From positions 4,178,001 to 4,242,000 of the forward strand of contig NZ_CP032509.1 in assembly GCF_003952725.1 (NCBI RefSeq): a stretch of DNA of 64,000 nt, read 5' to 3'. Below the pieces are notes generated by a model that saw nothing but the letters and a program-made list of their open reading frames with translations, ran no database searches and was not told the origin of the DNA. Positions 8,584 through 17,553 of the stretch are shown in pieces (the first letter of the stretch is position 1; each line of letters begins with the position of its first letter). The DNA is from Georhizobium profundi. GTDB lineage: Bacteria > Pseudomonadota > Alphaproteobacteria > Rhizobiales > Rhizobiaceae. Both the position numbers and the translations under genes were made by a program.

Positions 8584-9792
8584 TCATCGCAGCAGCCTCT
8601 TCAAGTCGGCGCCCGGCGCCAGCAGCACGGCAGGATCGACGGTTGCGCCCCGCCCGATAGCCTTGCGTGCGATGGTCGCTAGTTTCGGATTGTCGAGAGC
8701 GATGCAGCCCGTCACGCGTCCGTCCGCGTGATACACCCACACGGGACCGCCTCCGGCCTGATCGATGAACACTTCGTCGCCGCTGCAGACCCCTTCGCCT
8801 TGCAACCGGCTGCCGAACTGGTCGGACCAGAAGCCCGGCACCTCCGAATATTTGGTGGATTCGCCTAGAAGGGCCGCCGCAACGGCGCGGGCATGCCGGT
8901 CCGCATGCCGCCAGGTCTCCTGCCGGACGGTTGTCGGGCTCCACGAAACGGGGTGACGCGCAACGTCGCCGACCGCCCAGACATGCGGCGCGGAAGACCG
9001 TCCCGCGCCATCGACGATGACGCCGTCCTGACAGGCAATGCCCGCCCGGCGCGCCAGATCGTCATTGGGCACGACCCCGATGGCGACGACCACGACGTCT
9101 CCTTCGAGCGAAGTTCCCTTGCTGGTGGACAGAACGACGCCCGCCTCCACCCATCTGGCGCCGACGACGGACTGCCCGAGATGGAAGCGCGTCCCCGCCT
9201 CCTCGTGCCGGCGCTGCAGCACGCGTGAGACGGCGGGGCCCACCTGGCGCGCCATGACGCAGGGCGCCGTTTCCACGACATCGACCTCCACATTCATTGC
9301 CCGCGCACTGGAGGCAAGCTCGAGACCGATGACGCCGGCACCGACAATCACCAGCCGTCGGCCCGGACGCAGTTTTTCGCGGAGAGACAACGCATCGGCC
9401 TGGGTACGCAGATAGGAAATGTCCGGTCCACCCTCGCCGAGCGGCAGGCGGCGCGCGCGGGCACCCGTGGCGATCACCAGGTCGTCAAACCGCAGCGTTC
9501 CCCCGTCGCCCAGTTCGAGCAGCCGTTCCGGCAGCCGGATTGCCGTTGCGGCGACGCCGGAGCGCACCTCGATGTCGCGGGCATTCCAGATGTCTTCCGG
9601 CTCGAGATAGAGACTGTCAAGCGCATCGGCGCCGGTGATGATGCCCTTGGAGAGCGGCGGCCGCTCATAGGGCGGATGGGGCTCGTCGCCGATGATGGTG
9701 ATGCCGCCGCCATAACCGCGTTCGCGCAGGCTGAGCGCAACGCGTCCGCCCGCCTGGCCGCCACCGACGATTGCGATTCTGCTTTCAGGCAC
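8584..9792 (-). CDS. NAD(P)/FAD-dependent oxidoreductase, ferredoxin reductase component
   Basis: This 402-residue flavoprotein has an FAD-binding GxGxxG motif (IVGGGQAGG) at the N terminus, the family block YERPPLSK, and a second dinucleotide fold (IVGAGVIGLELA) for NADH. It also has the AVGDVA motif that contacts FAD. It is similar in layout to BphA4/CndC-type ferredoxin reductases and most probably reduces the Rieske ferredoxin encoded nearby. The start overlaps the end of the TSUP gene by 8 bases. Together with the ferredoxin and oxygenase it would make a three-component dioxygenase. Confidence 0.92.
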   Translation of the reverse strand: MPESRIAIVGGGQAGGRVALSLRERGYGGGITIIGDEPHPPYERPPLSKGIITGADALDSLYLEPEDIWNARDIEVRSGVAATAIRLPERLLELGDGGTLRFDDLVIATGARARRLPLGEGGPDISYLRTQADALSLREKLRPGRRLVIVGAGVIGLELASSARAMNVEVDVVETAPCVMARQVGPAVSRVLQRRHEEAGTRFHLGQSVVGARWVEAGVVLSTSKGTSLEGDVVVVAIGVVPNDDLARRAGIACQDGVIVDGAGRSSAPHVWAVGDVARHPVSWSPTTVRQETWRHADRHARAVAAALLGESTKYSEVPGFWSDQFGSRLQGEGVCSGDEVFIDQAGGGPVWVYHADGRVTGCIALDNPKLATIARKAIGRGATVDPAVLLAPGADLKRLLR

Positions 9793-10546
9793 CGGCGACT
9801 CCTCTGACGATCATCGCAAACCCAAGGAGGATCAGGATTGCGTTGAGGATATTGCGAAATCTGGAATCATCGATGCCCCGTATCATCCGCGCCGCAAGCA
9901 TCAGGCCGATCATTGCCGGGATGACGGCGAGCAACGAGGCGGCCATCACCGGGGGCGTCACCGCACCGAAGATCAGCAGTCCCGCCACATAGGGCACGGC
10001 CCCGAAGAAATAGACGACGGAAATGGCGGTCAGGAATTCGGTTCGACCAAGCCCGAGACTTGAAAGATAGATGATGATCGGGATGCCGAAAAGGGAACTG
10101 ACGCCGCCGAGCGCGCCGGCGGCAACGCCGGTCGCAATCCCGGCGGGCAGTTCCAGATGCGGTGGCAACTTGTACCCTTTCGCGAGAGTCAGAACGACGA
10201 TGGAAGCGATCAGTATGAGGCCGGCCAGGATCAGAAGGGTGGAGTTATCGACGCGCACCAGCAGACTGGCCGACAACAACAACGAAATCGCCATCGTGAG
10301 CTGAAGCGGCCAGAATCTGCGCACGACGATGCGCAGTGCCCCGTTCGTCATTGCCTGCCAACCGTTGGATACGATGATCGGCGCCATGGTCAGGGCCGCC
10401 GCGGTCGGCACGCTGACTGCGAACGACAGGATCGGCAACGCGACCATCGGCAGGCCGACACCGGAGACCCCTTTGACGAGGCCGCCGGTGAAGAATGCCG
10501 CGACGACGACCGCCAGCACCCAGACCTCGGGATCCGTCACCGGCAT
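9785..10546 (-). CDS. TSUP family transporter (sulfite exporter TauE/SafE-like)
   Basis: This 253-residue, very hydrophobic protein has about seven to eight membrane segments and the N-terminal GGLVKGVSGVGLPMVALP motif of the TauE/SafE/TSUP family. The second half repeats the pattern (AGALGGVSSLFGIP). TSUP proteins export sulfite, sulfolactate or organic anions, or import sulfur compounds. Its ATG overlaps the stop of the fused TRAP permease by one base (TGATG). Its presence inside an aromatic-degradation operon suggests that it exports a side product such as sulfite or a dead-end acid, or imports the substrate. That role is inference. Confidence 0.88.
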   Translation of the reverse strand: MPVTDPEVWVLAVVVAAFFTGGLVKGVSGVGLPMVALPILSFAVSVPTAAALTMAPIIVSNGWQAMTNGALRIVVRRFWPLQLTMAISLLLSASLLVRVDNSTLLILAGLILIASIVVLTLAKGYKLPPHLELPAGIATGVAAGALGGVSSLFGIPIIIYLSSLGLGRTEFLTAISVVYFFGAVPYVAGLLIFGAVTPPVMAASLLAVIPAMIGLMLAARMIRGIDDSRFRNILNAILILLGFAMIVRGVAGA

Positions 10547-12501
10547 CACTCCGCGGCCGACGGAAGAGAATCCCGGCTGCTGACGCGTCCTGCCTTCGCA
10601 AAATAGTGCCAGCCGAGAACGGCTAGGGAAAGAACCGCAGCCACAGCGGACACGACGGGCACCGCCACGCCGAAGAGCGCCACCGCCGCCAGGACCATCA
10701 GCACCACGCGCAGCCATCCGGCGATCGACGAGGTAAAATAGCCCATCGATGCCGCGGCGAGCGTGAACATCGCCGCCGTCGTCATCAGGAGATCGACCAC
10801 GATCGTGGCGACGTCGGCCTGCATGATCAGGCCTGGACGCAGCATGAAGGCGAAGGGAATGAGGAAAACGACGATGCCAAGCCGCGAGGCCGTCACCGAC
10901 GTCTTCATCGGCGGCGCTTCCGCGATAGTCGCTGCGACATAGGCGCAGACGGCGACCGGCGGCGTGAGATGCGAGGCCACCGCGAACCAGACAAGGAAGA
11001 GATGGGCCTGCAGGACACCGAACCCGGCCTGGATCAGCCCCGGCGCCAGCAGGATGGCCGCCAGCGCATAGACCGCGGGCACCGGCATACCCATGCCGAA
11101 GATGATCGTCACGAGCGCCGCCAGGATCAGGATGAGGATCGGCATGCCGCCGGCCATCTCGAACATTTCGTAGGAGATCTTGGATCCGAGGCCGGTGACA
11201 TTGAGAACCTGTTCGACAAGGCCCGCGGCGGCCACCGCCGCCACGAGCGGCGCCATCATCACCGCCGCGTCGGTCACCAGATTGACCAGGCGCACAGGCC
11301 CGAGCCGATAGTCGCGCTCTGGATTGAACCAGCTCAGCACGACCGTTCCCGCGATGGCGATCGCGACGCTGTATTGCGGCGTGAAGCCCGATTCGATGAG
11401 GTAAACCAGAACGATCATCGGCAGGACATAGACCCAGCCCGTGCGCATGACCTTGAAGAAGGTAGGAATCTTGTCTTCGTCGATCTGGCCGAACCCGTGC
11501 TTTGCCGAAAAGTGGTGAACCTGAAGGTAGAGGGTGAAATAATAGATCAGCGCGATGGCGATCGACGCCTTGACGACGTCGCCATAGGGAATGCCCGTGA
11601 ACTCCACCAGGATGAAGACCACGGCCCCCATGACAGGCGGCAGGAAGCTGCCGCCGACACAGGCGACCGTCTCGATGGCGGCCGCGATATGTGCGGGATA
11701 GCCGAGGCGTTTCATCATCGGGATGGTGATCGTCCCGGTCGTGACGACATCCGACGTCGGGCTGCCCGATATCATGCCGAACAGACCGCTGGATACGACA
11801 CCGACCTTGGCGACGCCGCCGACCCTGCGGCCGGCGACGATCGCCGCCACGTCGAAGAAGAACTGGCCGCCGCCGCTCGTCTGGAGGATCTTGCCGAACA
11901 CCACGAACAGATAGACATAGACGGCCGCCGCCGCGACGGGAGTGCCGAAAAGCCCGCCATTCACGCTGATGATCGATTGCTCGATGATGTCGGCCGGCGT
12001 GAACTCGCGGTGATAGAGGAAACCGGATAGGAGATGTCCGAATGCAAGGTAGCCCATCAGGATCAGCACAACGGCGAGCATCCCAAGACCGACCCGGCGC
12101 TTGACCATGACGAGCGTGACGAAGATGAGGATAGCGCCGGCAACCAGCTCGATCATCGAGAATTCGCTGATGCCGAGCATCCAGGTTCCAAGACGCGGAC
12201 TTTCGATCATCAGATAGCCGCCAGCGAGCGCGACGCTGACCGCCATGACGATCTCGAACCAGCCGGTTTTTTGAACACCTGTTACTCCGGAGGTCGTGAG
12301 GCATGCGACGATCAGCATAGGTATCATGAAAAACAGACCGAGCTGGATGGGCGTCACGATCCCGACGAAGGCCAACCAGAACTGGAAGATCGCAAGTGGC
12401 AATGCGAGCGCCGTGGCAATTGTGCGGGTCACCGGATTGAGCGGGACGCTGTCGCCGCCCGTCAGCACGTTTCCGACCAGTGTTGTGATACGCTTACCCA
12501 T
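10546..12501 (-). CDS. TRAP transporter fused permease (DctQ-DctM fusion, TAXI type)
   Basis: This is a 651-residue integral membrane protein. The N-terminal four or so membrane segments correspond to the small permease, and the rest to the large permease (blocks such as FGMISGSPTSDVVTTG and GSFLPPVMGA). Fused permeases of this size pair with TAXI-family binding proteins, and one is encoded immediately upstream (12635-13651). The pair should import an organic acid, most likely the substrate of the pathway, with a sodium or proton gradient. The 133 bases between the two genes hold no gene. Confidence 0.92.
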   Translation of the reverse strand: MGKRITTLVGNVLTGGDSVPLNPVTRTIATALALPLAIFQFWLAFVGIVTPIQLGLFFMIPMLIVACLTTSGVTGVQKTGWFEIVMAVSVALAGGYLMIESPRLGTWMLGISEFSMIELVAGAILIFVTLVMVKRRVGLGMLAVVLILMGYLAFGHLLSGFLYHREFTPADIIEQSIISVNGGLFGTPVAAAAVYVYLFVVFGKILQTSGGGQFFFDVAAIVAGRRVGGVAKVGVVSSGLFGMISGSPTSDVVTTGTITIPMMKRLGYPAHIAAAIETVACVGGSFLPPVMGAVVFILVEFTGIPYGDVVKASIAIALIYYFTLYLQVHHFSAKHGFGQIDEDKIPTFFKVMRTGWVYVLPMIVLVYLIESGFTPQYSVAIAIAGTVVLSWFNPERDYRLGPVRLVNLVTDAAVMMAPLVAAVAAAGLVEQVLNVTGLGSKISYEMFEMAGGMPILILILAALVTIIFGMGMPVPAVYALAAILLAPGLIQAGFGVLQAHLFLVWFAVASHLTPPVAVCAYVAATIAEAPPMKTSVTASRLGIVVFLIPFAFMLRPGLIMQADVATIVVDLLMTTAAMFTLAAASMGYFTSSIAGWLRVVLMVLAAVALFGVAVPVVSAVAAVLSLAVLGWHYFAKAGRVSSRDSLPSAAE

Positions 12502-12634
12502 GCCGATGCGCCTCTCTCAGAAAGATGCCGACGGCCTTCATGGTCCGCCCATAAGCGAACGAGGCCAGATTTTCCGCTGGATTGTGCAATGCCAGAATGG
12601 GTGGCCGATCGAGGGGTCGGCCACCGGCGCCTGT

Positions 12635-13651
12635 TCAGCGACTTTCGTAATACGCTTTCGCGGCCGGATGCAGCGGAACCCCCGGCACATCCGGAACGAT
12701 CGTATCGCTGGTGACACCCTCGAGAGCGGGGTGCATCGCGTGGTAGACGGAGAGCTGCGTATCGAGCGCCTTCGCCAGCTTATAGACCTGTTCGTCCGTG
12801 GCCGAAGGCCCGGCGATGATGTAATGCGTGCTGGCCGGCACGGTCAGGTCTTCGTCCTGGAACTCGTAGGACCCAGCCGGGATGGTGCCGACCGTCACAC
12901 CCATCGCCTCGGCCGCGCCCTGGGCCTCTGCCTCGCCCATGGGCAAGAAGGCCACCGGCGTCACCGAATTCAGCTCAACGAGCGAACCGACCGGGATGAA
13001 CCCGCCCGTGATCTCGATATCGGCGCGGCCACCCTTCATCAGTTCCATCGTGCCGCCGGTATTCTGCTCGATCAGCTGACCGCCATAGGAGACGATGTCG
13101 TCGGTCGTCATGTCGTACTGCGCAAGGATCGCATCGACATGGGCGCGCGCCCACAGATTGCCCGGCTGGTTGATACCGAGCCGCACCGGAATCTCGCGTT
13201 CCTTGACGTCGGCGAGGCTTTCGATCTGGTTCTCCTCCAGGAAATCCTTGCGGCCATAGACATGGGCCAGCGTCAGATCGGGGCTGAGCGCGGTGACAAG
13301 CCAAAACTTCCCGTCATACGATTCCGGGAACGGCGCCGCGCCGTCTTTGGCGAGATTCATCTCGATGACCGTCTCCAGCGCAAATTCGCGCTCACCATTG
13401 GCGACTGCCGCGAACGAACCGGCCGGATTGCCCGGTTCGTAGACGATGTTCGAGTTGGGAAACGCGCTGCGAACGACTGCCGCCTGGCCCTCGCCCAGAA
13501 TACTCACCATGCCGCGTGCTGAGTAGCCGGCAATGGTCGCGACGATCGGCTCGTCGTCATCGAAAGCAATCTCCTGCGCAAAAGACACGCCGGCCGTCAG
13601 GATAATGCCCGCGCACAAAACGCCCAAGAGACTGCGCTTGAATTCGTACAT
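12635..13651 (-). CDS. TAXI family TRAP transporter solute-binding protein
   Basis: This is a 338-residue exported protein. Residues 1-25 form a Sec signal peptide with probable cleavage after SFA. The mature part matches TAXI-type TRAP receptors (blocks ERVIGR-like NQPGNLWAR, GGRADIEITGG, VPASTHYII). It would bind the substrate in the periplasm and deliver it to the fused permease encoded just downstream. An A/T-rich stretch at 13652-13699 separates it from the dioxygenase beta subunit gene. Confidence 0.9.
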   Translation of the reverse strand: MYEFKRSLLGVLCAGIILTAGVSFAQEIAFDDDEPIVATIAGYSARGMVSILGEGQAAVVRSAFPNSNIVYEPGNPAGSFAAVANGEREFALETVIEMNLAKDGAAPFPESYDGKFWLVTALSPDLTLAHVYGRKDFLEENQIESLADVKEREIPVRLGINQPGNLWARAHVDAILAQYDMTTDDIVSYGGQLIEQNTGGTMELMKGGRADIEITGGFIPVGSLVELNSVTPVAFLPMGEAEAQGAAEAMGVTVGTIPAGSYEFQDEDLTVPASTHYIIAGPSATDEQVYKLAKALDTQLSVYHAMHPALEGVTSDTIVPDVPGVPLHPAAKAYYESR

Positions 13652-13699
13652 TGTGTTTCCTCCCCAAAATATTTATTTCCAAACGTCCGATGTTCCGGT

Positions 13700-14212
13700 T
13701 CAAACCAGAAAAGTCAGGTTCATCATCGCCGTGTCATTGTTCACCATGAATACTTTCTTGCGCTTCATCTTGAAGCCGCTCGGCGTCATGACCAATGTGT
13801 GGTGGTTGCGTCCCAACCAGACGTTCTGCCTGTTGAGGCGCACGTCGCCGAGTACGAAGCAGGACGTGCCCGTTATCTCATCGGCCGAAGCGCTTTCGAC
13901 TTCGACGTTGGACACGACGCGCACCACGCGTGATTTGGGCGACTGGGCGTGGGCGAACTTGCCCCGCAGGCGTTTGACCCGATCGCCGATCTCGGCGTGC
14001 CGCTCATAGACGAGGGACAATTCGCGCGTCGGGTCGACATTCTCCTCGTTGCAAGGGAGCCAATAGAGCGCATCCTCCGTCCACAGCGCATACCAGTCGT
14101 CGAACCGGTGCGTGTCCATCAGGCGCGCTTCCATGAAGATGAAATCTTCGAGCACGCGCCGGGGGTCCGCCCCAGACGCTGCCTGGGGTCGTTCAGTCAA
14201 TGCCATCGTCAT
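13700..14212 (-). CDS. Aromatic-ring-hydroxylating dioxygenase beta subunit
   Basis: This 170-residue protein has the SnoaL-like fold of dioxygenase small subunits. Characteristic features are the N-terminal EDFIFMEARLMD...FDDWYALW block and the central R/Y-rich strands, ending in NDTAMMNLTFLV. Beta subunits have no metal centre and stabilise the alpha3beta3 hexamer. Its gene lies 28 bases downstream of the alpha subunit gene. The length is normal for the family. Confidence 0.93.
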   Translation of the reverse strand: MTMALTERPQAASGADPRRVLEDFIFMEARLMDTHRFDDWYALWTEDALYWLPCNEENVDPTRELSLVYERHAEIGDRVKRLRGKFAHAQSPKSRVVRVVSNVEVESASADEITGTSCFVLGDVRLNRQNVWLGRNHHTLVMTPSGFKMKRKKVFMVNNDTAMMNLTFLV

Positions 14213-14240
14213 GCTTTCTCCTTGCGTCGGGCGACCCGAT

Positions 14241-15566
14241 TTAGGCGTCCATCATCAATCGCTTCCACTCACGCATCTGTCCGCGTTGCGTCGTCTCATC
14301 CGAGATTTTGCCGACCCGCGTGCCGTCCTCGTCGATGATTTCGCGATGCAGGCCGCGCGAGATGTCGATCCATGGGTTGACCGTTGCCCGCATACCGAGT
14401 TGCGCCCGCTCGAAGATTTCCGCGTCGTCTGGCGAACCTGCGCTCGAGGGGCCGTAGAAGGATTCGTGCTGGCGCAGGCGGAGCGTATTGATCTCGTCCG
14501 GCACACCATCGAACATGACGGGAAACATCAGGATCTCCGTCTCCTCCGCCGCGATCGGGTTCATGATGCGAACCTGATTGCCGATGACCTGAAGGTTCGG
14601 GAAAATTCCCAAATGCGGGTCTCCTGCCAGGGACATGTTCCGTTTGCCCTGGTCTTCGCCATATGCATCCAGCATCGAGTCCACATAGGCGTTGCCGCCG
14701 GGCGTGCTGCGCAGAAACTCCAGATACTTGTCGATCGACGCCATGCGGTGCTCGCGGAAATCGAGCAGCACATGTCCGCGGCCGAGATCGCGGGTGCGCG
14801 TGAGGGCGTTGTCGTTGAACGGATCGTTCTTGTGCATCGCCGCGATGCCGGAATTCTCGTTCTCTTCCCAGCCGGAGATCACCGAGGCATGAACATAGTT
14901 GACGTGATAGCCGTCCATGCCGACGAGCTTCCAGTTGCCTCGGTACGACGTCTTGTTGACCCCTGCGTCGAGCCGAATTTTGCCGGTCGGCGATGCATCG
15001 ATGAGGTAGTTCAGCAGATCGGCCGCCTGGCCGAGATGGTCCGCAAGCGGCGGCACGTCCTCACTGAGGCTGGCGAAGATGAACCCGCGATACTGATCGA
15101 CCTTCGCCGGCCGCGAGAGACCGCCCTTTTTCTCGCAAAAGCCAGGCTCGTATCCCTCGTCGGCGGTGACTTGAACGAGCTTGCCGGAGGTGTCGTAGGT
15201 CCAGCCATGATACCAGCACCGAAAAAACTTCGTGTTTCCGGCTTCAACTTCGGCAACGACCGCGCCCCGATGCAAGCAACGGTTCATGAGGACGTTGATG
15301 CCGCCGTCGCGGCTGTTGACCAGGATGACCGGCTGTCGACCGATTTTGCGTAGCTTGAAATCGCCGGATTTCGGCACTTCGCTTTCGTGCCCGATATAAA
15401 CCCAGGTGCGATAGTATATCCGCTCCAGTTCCAATTCGAAGATCTTCGGATCGGTATATATCGCGGAGTGCACTCGGCGATCGCTGACCAGCTCGTCCAG
15501 CCGATGGCCGCCCGTGACGATCTCTTGTCCCGCCAAGATTTCGGATGTCTTTACCTGTTCGTTCAT
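14241..15566 (-). CDS. Aromatic-ring-hydroxylating dioxygenase alpha subunit (Rieske oxygenase)
   Basis: This 441-residue catalytic subunit has the Rieske ligands Cys97-x-His99 and Cys117-xx-His120 (CWYHGWTYD). The mononuclear iron site region DGYHVNYVH has His221 and His226, with Asp218 as the electron bridge. It hydroxylates an aromatic ring with O2 and electrons from the ferredoxin. The sequence is closest in style to oxygenases acting on benzoate-type acids, which fits the acid transporter and PdxA-like gene in the operon. The ATG at 15566 has GGAGAG 6 bases upstream and is preferred to the GTG at 15578. Confidence 0.95.
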   Translation of the reverse strand: MNEQVKTSEILAGQEIVTGGHRLDELVSDRRVHSAIYTDPKIFELELERIYYRTWVYIGHESEVPKSGDFKLRKIGRQPVILVNSRDGGINVLMNRCLHRGAVVAEVEAGNTKFFRCWYHGWTYDTSGKLVQVTADEGYEPGFCEKKGGLSRPAKVDQYRGFIFASLSEDVPPLADHLGQAADLLNYLIDASPTGKIRLDAGVNKTSYRGNWKLVGMDGYHVNYVHASVISGWEENENSGIAAMHKNDPFNDNALTRTRDLGRGHVLLDFREHRMASIDKYLEFLRSTPGGNAYVDSMLDAYGEDQGKRNMSLAGDPHLGIFPNLQVIGNQVRIMNPIAAEETEILMFPVMFDGVPDEINTLRLRQHESFYGPSSAGSPDDAEIFERAQLGMRATVNPWIDISRGLHREIIDEDGTRVGKISDETTQRGQMREWKRLMMDA

Positions 15567-15641
15567 ATAGCTCTCCACGTTCGGTCGAAGCCAGGCGGGT
15601 AACCGCTTCCGGCGACTGGATGGATTGGTGTCGTCGGGACT

Positions 15642-16496
15642 CTACCTTCGGAAACTTCCCTTCGGCAGCGCCCCCCATTTGCACAAGCTCGTCGGCTCGA
15701 AGCCGAACTGCCGCGGCCGATGCCCCTCCTCGTCGGCGATCGCATCGACACCCACGGAATATTCAAAGACCATGTCGTCCGGTCCCTTGAAATAGAGGAA
15801 CCGCGCACCGGATGTGGGATGCCGTCCCGGACCGAAGACGATCTCGACATTGCGATCCGCTAGAAAATAATAGGAGCGCAAGATGTCGTCGTTGGCCTGC
15901 ACCTGATGGTTGATGTGCTGGATACCAGCCTTGTCGGAAACGAGCAGAGCGATCGTGTGGTGAATTTCATTCACCCTCATCAGCGGGATGTCGCCGATGC
16001 GGTCGCTGACTTTGGCGTTGCAGACCTGCGTCCAGAACTGCTCGTCCCTCACCGGATCGGTGGTGTAGAGGCCGATGTGGCTGAAGCCCGTTATCCCGGC
16101 GTCGCGCGTCGCGAAATAACGCTTGCCGCTCCGTTCGGGCCGAACTGCGAGCTCGATCTGGTTGCCGGTCGGATCGCGGAAGCGCACGAAGGATTTGACT
16201 TTCCGCAACGCGCATTCGGACGCGGTCCCCTGCTCGACGGGATGGCCGAGACGGTCGAGCGTATCGGCCGCCAGGCGTAGCGATATCTCGTCCTCGACTT
16301 CGAATGCGACGGTCTGGTCCACGGGATCGCCGTCGAAATAGCACAATGTGTGGCCGCGATCGTCCGATCGCAAATAGACTGCGTCTCGCGTTCTCTCGGC
16401 AATCTCAAGCCCGAGATAGCCAGTTGCAAAAGCGATGGCGCCTTCCATGTCGCGCGTACCAAGCCGCGCGTAACAGACGTCCTTTAGTTCGATCAT
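15642..16496 (-). CDS. Type I extradiol dioxygenase (VOC superfamily), catalytic copy
   Basis: This 284-residue two-domain vicinal-oxygen-chelate protein has the BphC-type layout. All three expected iron ligands are present: His140 in GFSHIGL, His180 in EIHHTIAL and Glu245 in MVFEYSVG. It should open a catechol ring next to the hydroxyl pair (meta cleavage), giving the substrate of the C-C hydrolase. It overlaps the upstream paralogous gene by an ATGA, so the two proteins are made together. The pairing suggests a heteromeric enzyme. Confidence 0.92.
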   Translation of the reverse strand: MIELKDVCYARLGTRDMEGAIAFATGYLGLEIAERTRDAVYLRSDDRGHTLCYFDGDPVDQTVAFEVEDEISLRLAADTLDRLGHPVEQGTASECALRKVKSFVRFRDPTGNQIELAVRPERSGKRYFATRDAGITGFSHIGLYTTDPVRDEQFWTQVCNAKVSDRIGDIPLMRVNEIHHTIALLVSDKAGIQHINHQVQANDDILRSYYFLADRNVEIVFGPGRHPTSGARFLYFKGPDDMVFEYSVGVDAIADEEGHRPRQFGFEPTSLCKWGALPKGSFRR

Positions 16497-17410
16497 CGCG
16501 CCGATCCCTCCCGTCTTTTGACCAATTCCAATGGCGCCAGTCCCACCGTGTTTTCGAACTCGTATTCCGGGACACCCTGCGGCTGCGAACCCCAGGCGCA
16601 AAGCGAGTTCGCGACCGCTGCGAATTGCCGGGGCCTGTGGCGCGCCGGATCGATCACGGTCGTATCGGTGACCAGGCGGTAGAGCAGGCCCTCGGGGCCC
16701 TCGATCGTGACGAAGACCTGACCGGATGCGGCGTCGCGACCCGGTCCGAGGACGATGCGAACCTGTCCCGCCTCAAAGAAATATTTGTTCTGCATGATGA
16801 GTTCGACGTCTTCGACGGCGAAGTTCACGCTCAGCACGCCCGCGCGGGCGGACGGGTAGAGTACGAGGCGGTGGTGAAGCTGGCCTATCCCGATATAGGC
16901 GATGTCGCCGACATGATCGCGTACTGTGAAGCCGAGGAGATCGCACCAGAAAGTCAGATCACGCTGCGTATCCAGCGAACGGATACCGATGCTCTGGACA
17001 CCCTGAATTCCGTTGTCGCGGCGAGGAAAGAAACGTCGGCCGGAATGATGCGGGCCGACCACGAGATCAATCAAATTGCCGCTCGGATCCTGCGTCCGCA
17101 GACCGCTGCGCACGAATAGCCGATCGCATTCTGAGCGCTCCAAAAACGCGAAGGGATGGTAGGCGTCGGATAGCCGCTGAGCGACCGCCTCAAGCGCCGC
17201 CGCGTCGAAAAGGGCGATTCCAACGACACTGCTCTCGCGCTCGCCCTTAAAAAAAACGAGCGTGCGCCGCTGGAGATCGGAACGGAACCAGGCCTCGTTC
17301 TCGTCACCGTCGATCCGCTGCAGACCGATCACATCCGCGGCAAACAGGTCATGGACCTTCGTCATCGCGGTGCCAAAACGCAGATAGGCAATGGCGGCAT
17401 CTTGCGACAT
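16493..17410 (-). CDS. Extradiol dioxygenase paralogue lacking two of three metal ligands
   Basis: This 305-residue VOC-superfamily protein aligns without gaps over most of its length with the neighbouring extradiol dioxygenase. At the three ligand positions it has Ser140 (in GVQSIGI), His180 (in QLHHRLVL) and Arg245 (in GLLYRLVT), so His and Glu are lost. It is therefore unlikely to bind iron in the usual way and may be a structural, regulatory or substrate-specificity partner. It is the first gene of the long operon. The start at 17410 follows GGAGGA closely. The fold is sure and the non-catalytic role is inferred. Confidence 0.88.
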   Translation of the reverse strand: MSQDAAIAYLRFGTAMTKVHDLFAADVIGLQRIDGDENEAWFRSDLQRRTLVFFKGERESSVVGIALFDAAALEAVAQRLSDAYHPFAFLERSECDRLFVRSGLRTQDPSGNLIDLVVGPHHSGRRFFPRRDNGIQGVQSIGIRSLDTQRDLTFWCDLLGFTVRDHVGDIAYIGIGQLHHRLVLYPSARAGVLSVNFAVEDVELIMQNKYFFEAGQVRIVLGPGRDAASGQVFVTIEGPEGLLYRLVTDTTVIDPARHRPRQFAAVANSLCAWGSQPQGVPEYEFENTVGLAPLELVKRREGSAR

Positions 17411-17553
17411 TATTCCTCCGAAACGCCTGCCCGAGCCATATGGCAAACAGGAACGGCCGACCTCCCAACCGTGGCTCAACCATCACGGCAAGCCTGCCCC
17501 TTGTCAATTTATCTCATTTTTGTTCTCTATAACCGAGAAGCATGGAGGCATCT
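17411..17553 (+). promoter_or_regulatory. Divergent control region between the aromatic operon and iclR-type gene
   Basis: These 143 bases separate two divergent genes and must hold the promoters of both. A TTGTCA hexamer at 17501-17506 could serve the regulator gene. An inverted repeat with arms TTCTC (17523-17527) and GAGAA (17535-17539) around TATAACC lies just before the regulator start. IclR-type proteins commonly bind such short palindromes and repress their own gene. The exact promoter elements are uncertain. Confidence 0.45.

Noticed and set aside
10969..12030. 353-codon plus-strand frame
   Set aside because: It is antisense to the fused TRAP permease; the composition (Asp, Arg, His rich) is that of an antisense of membrane-protein codons.
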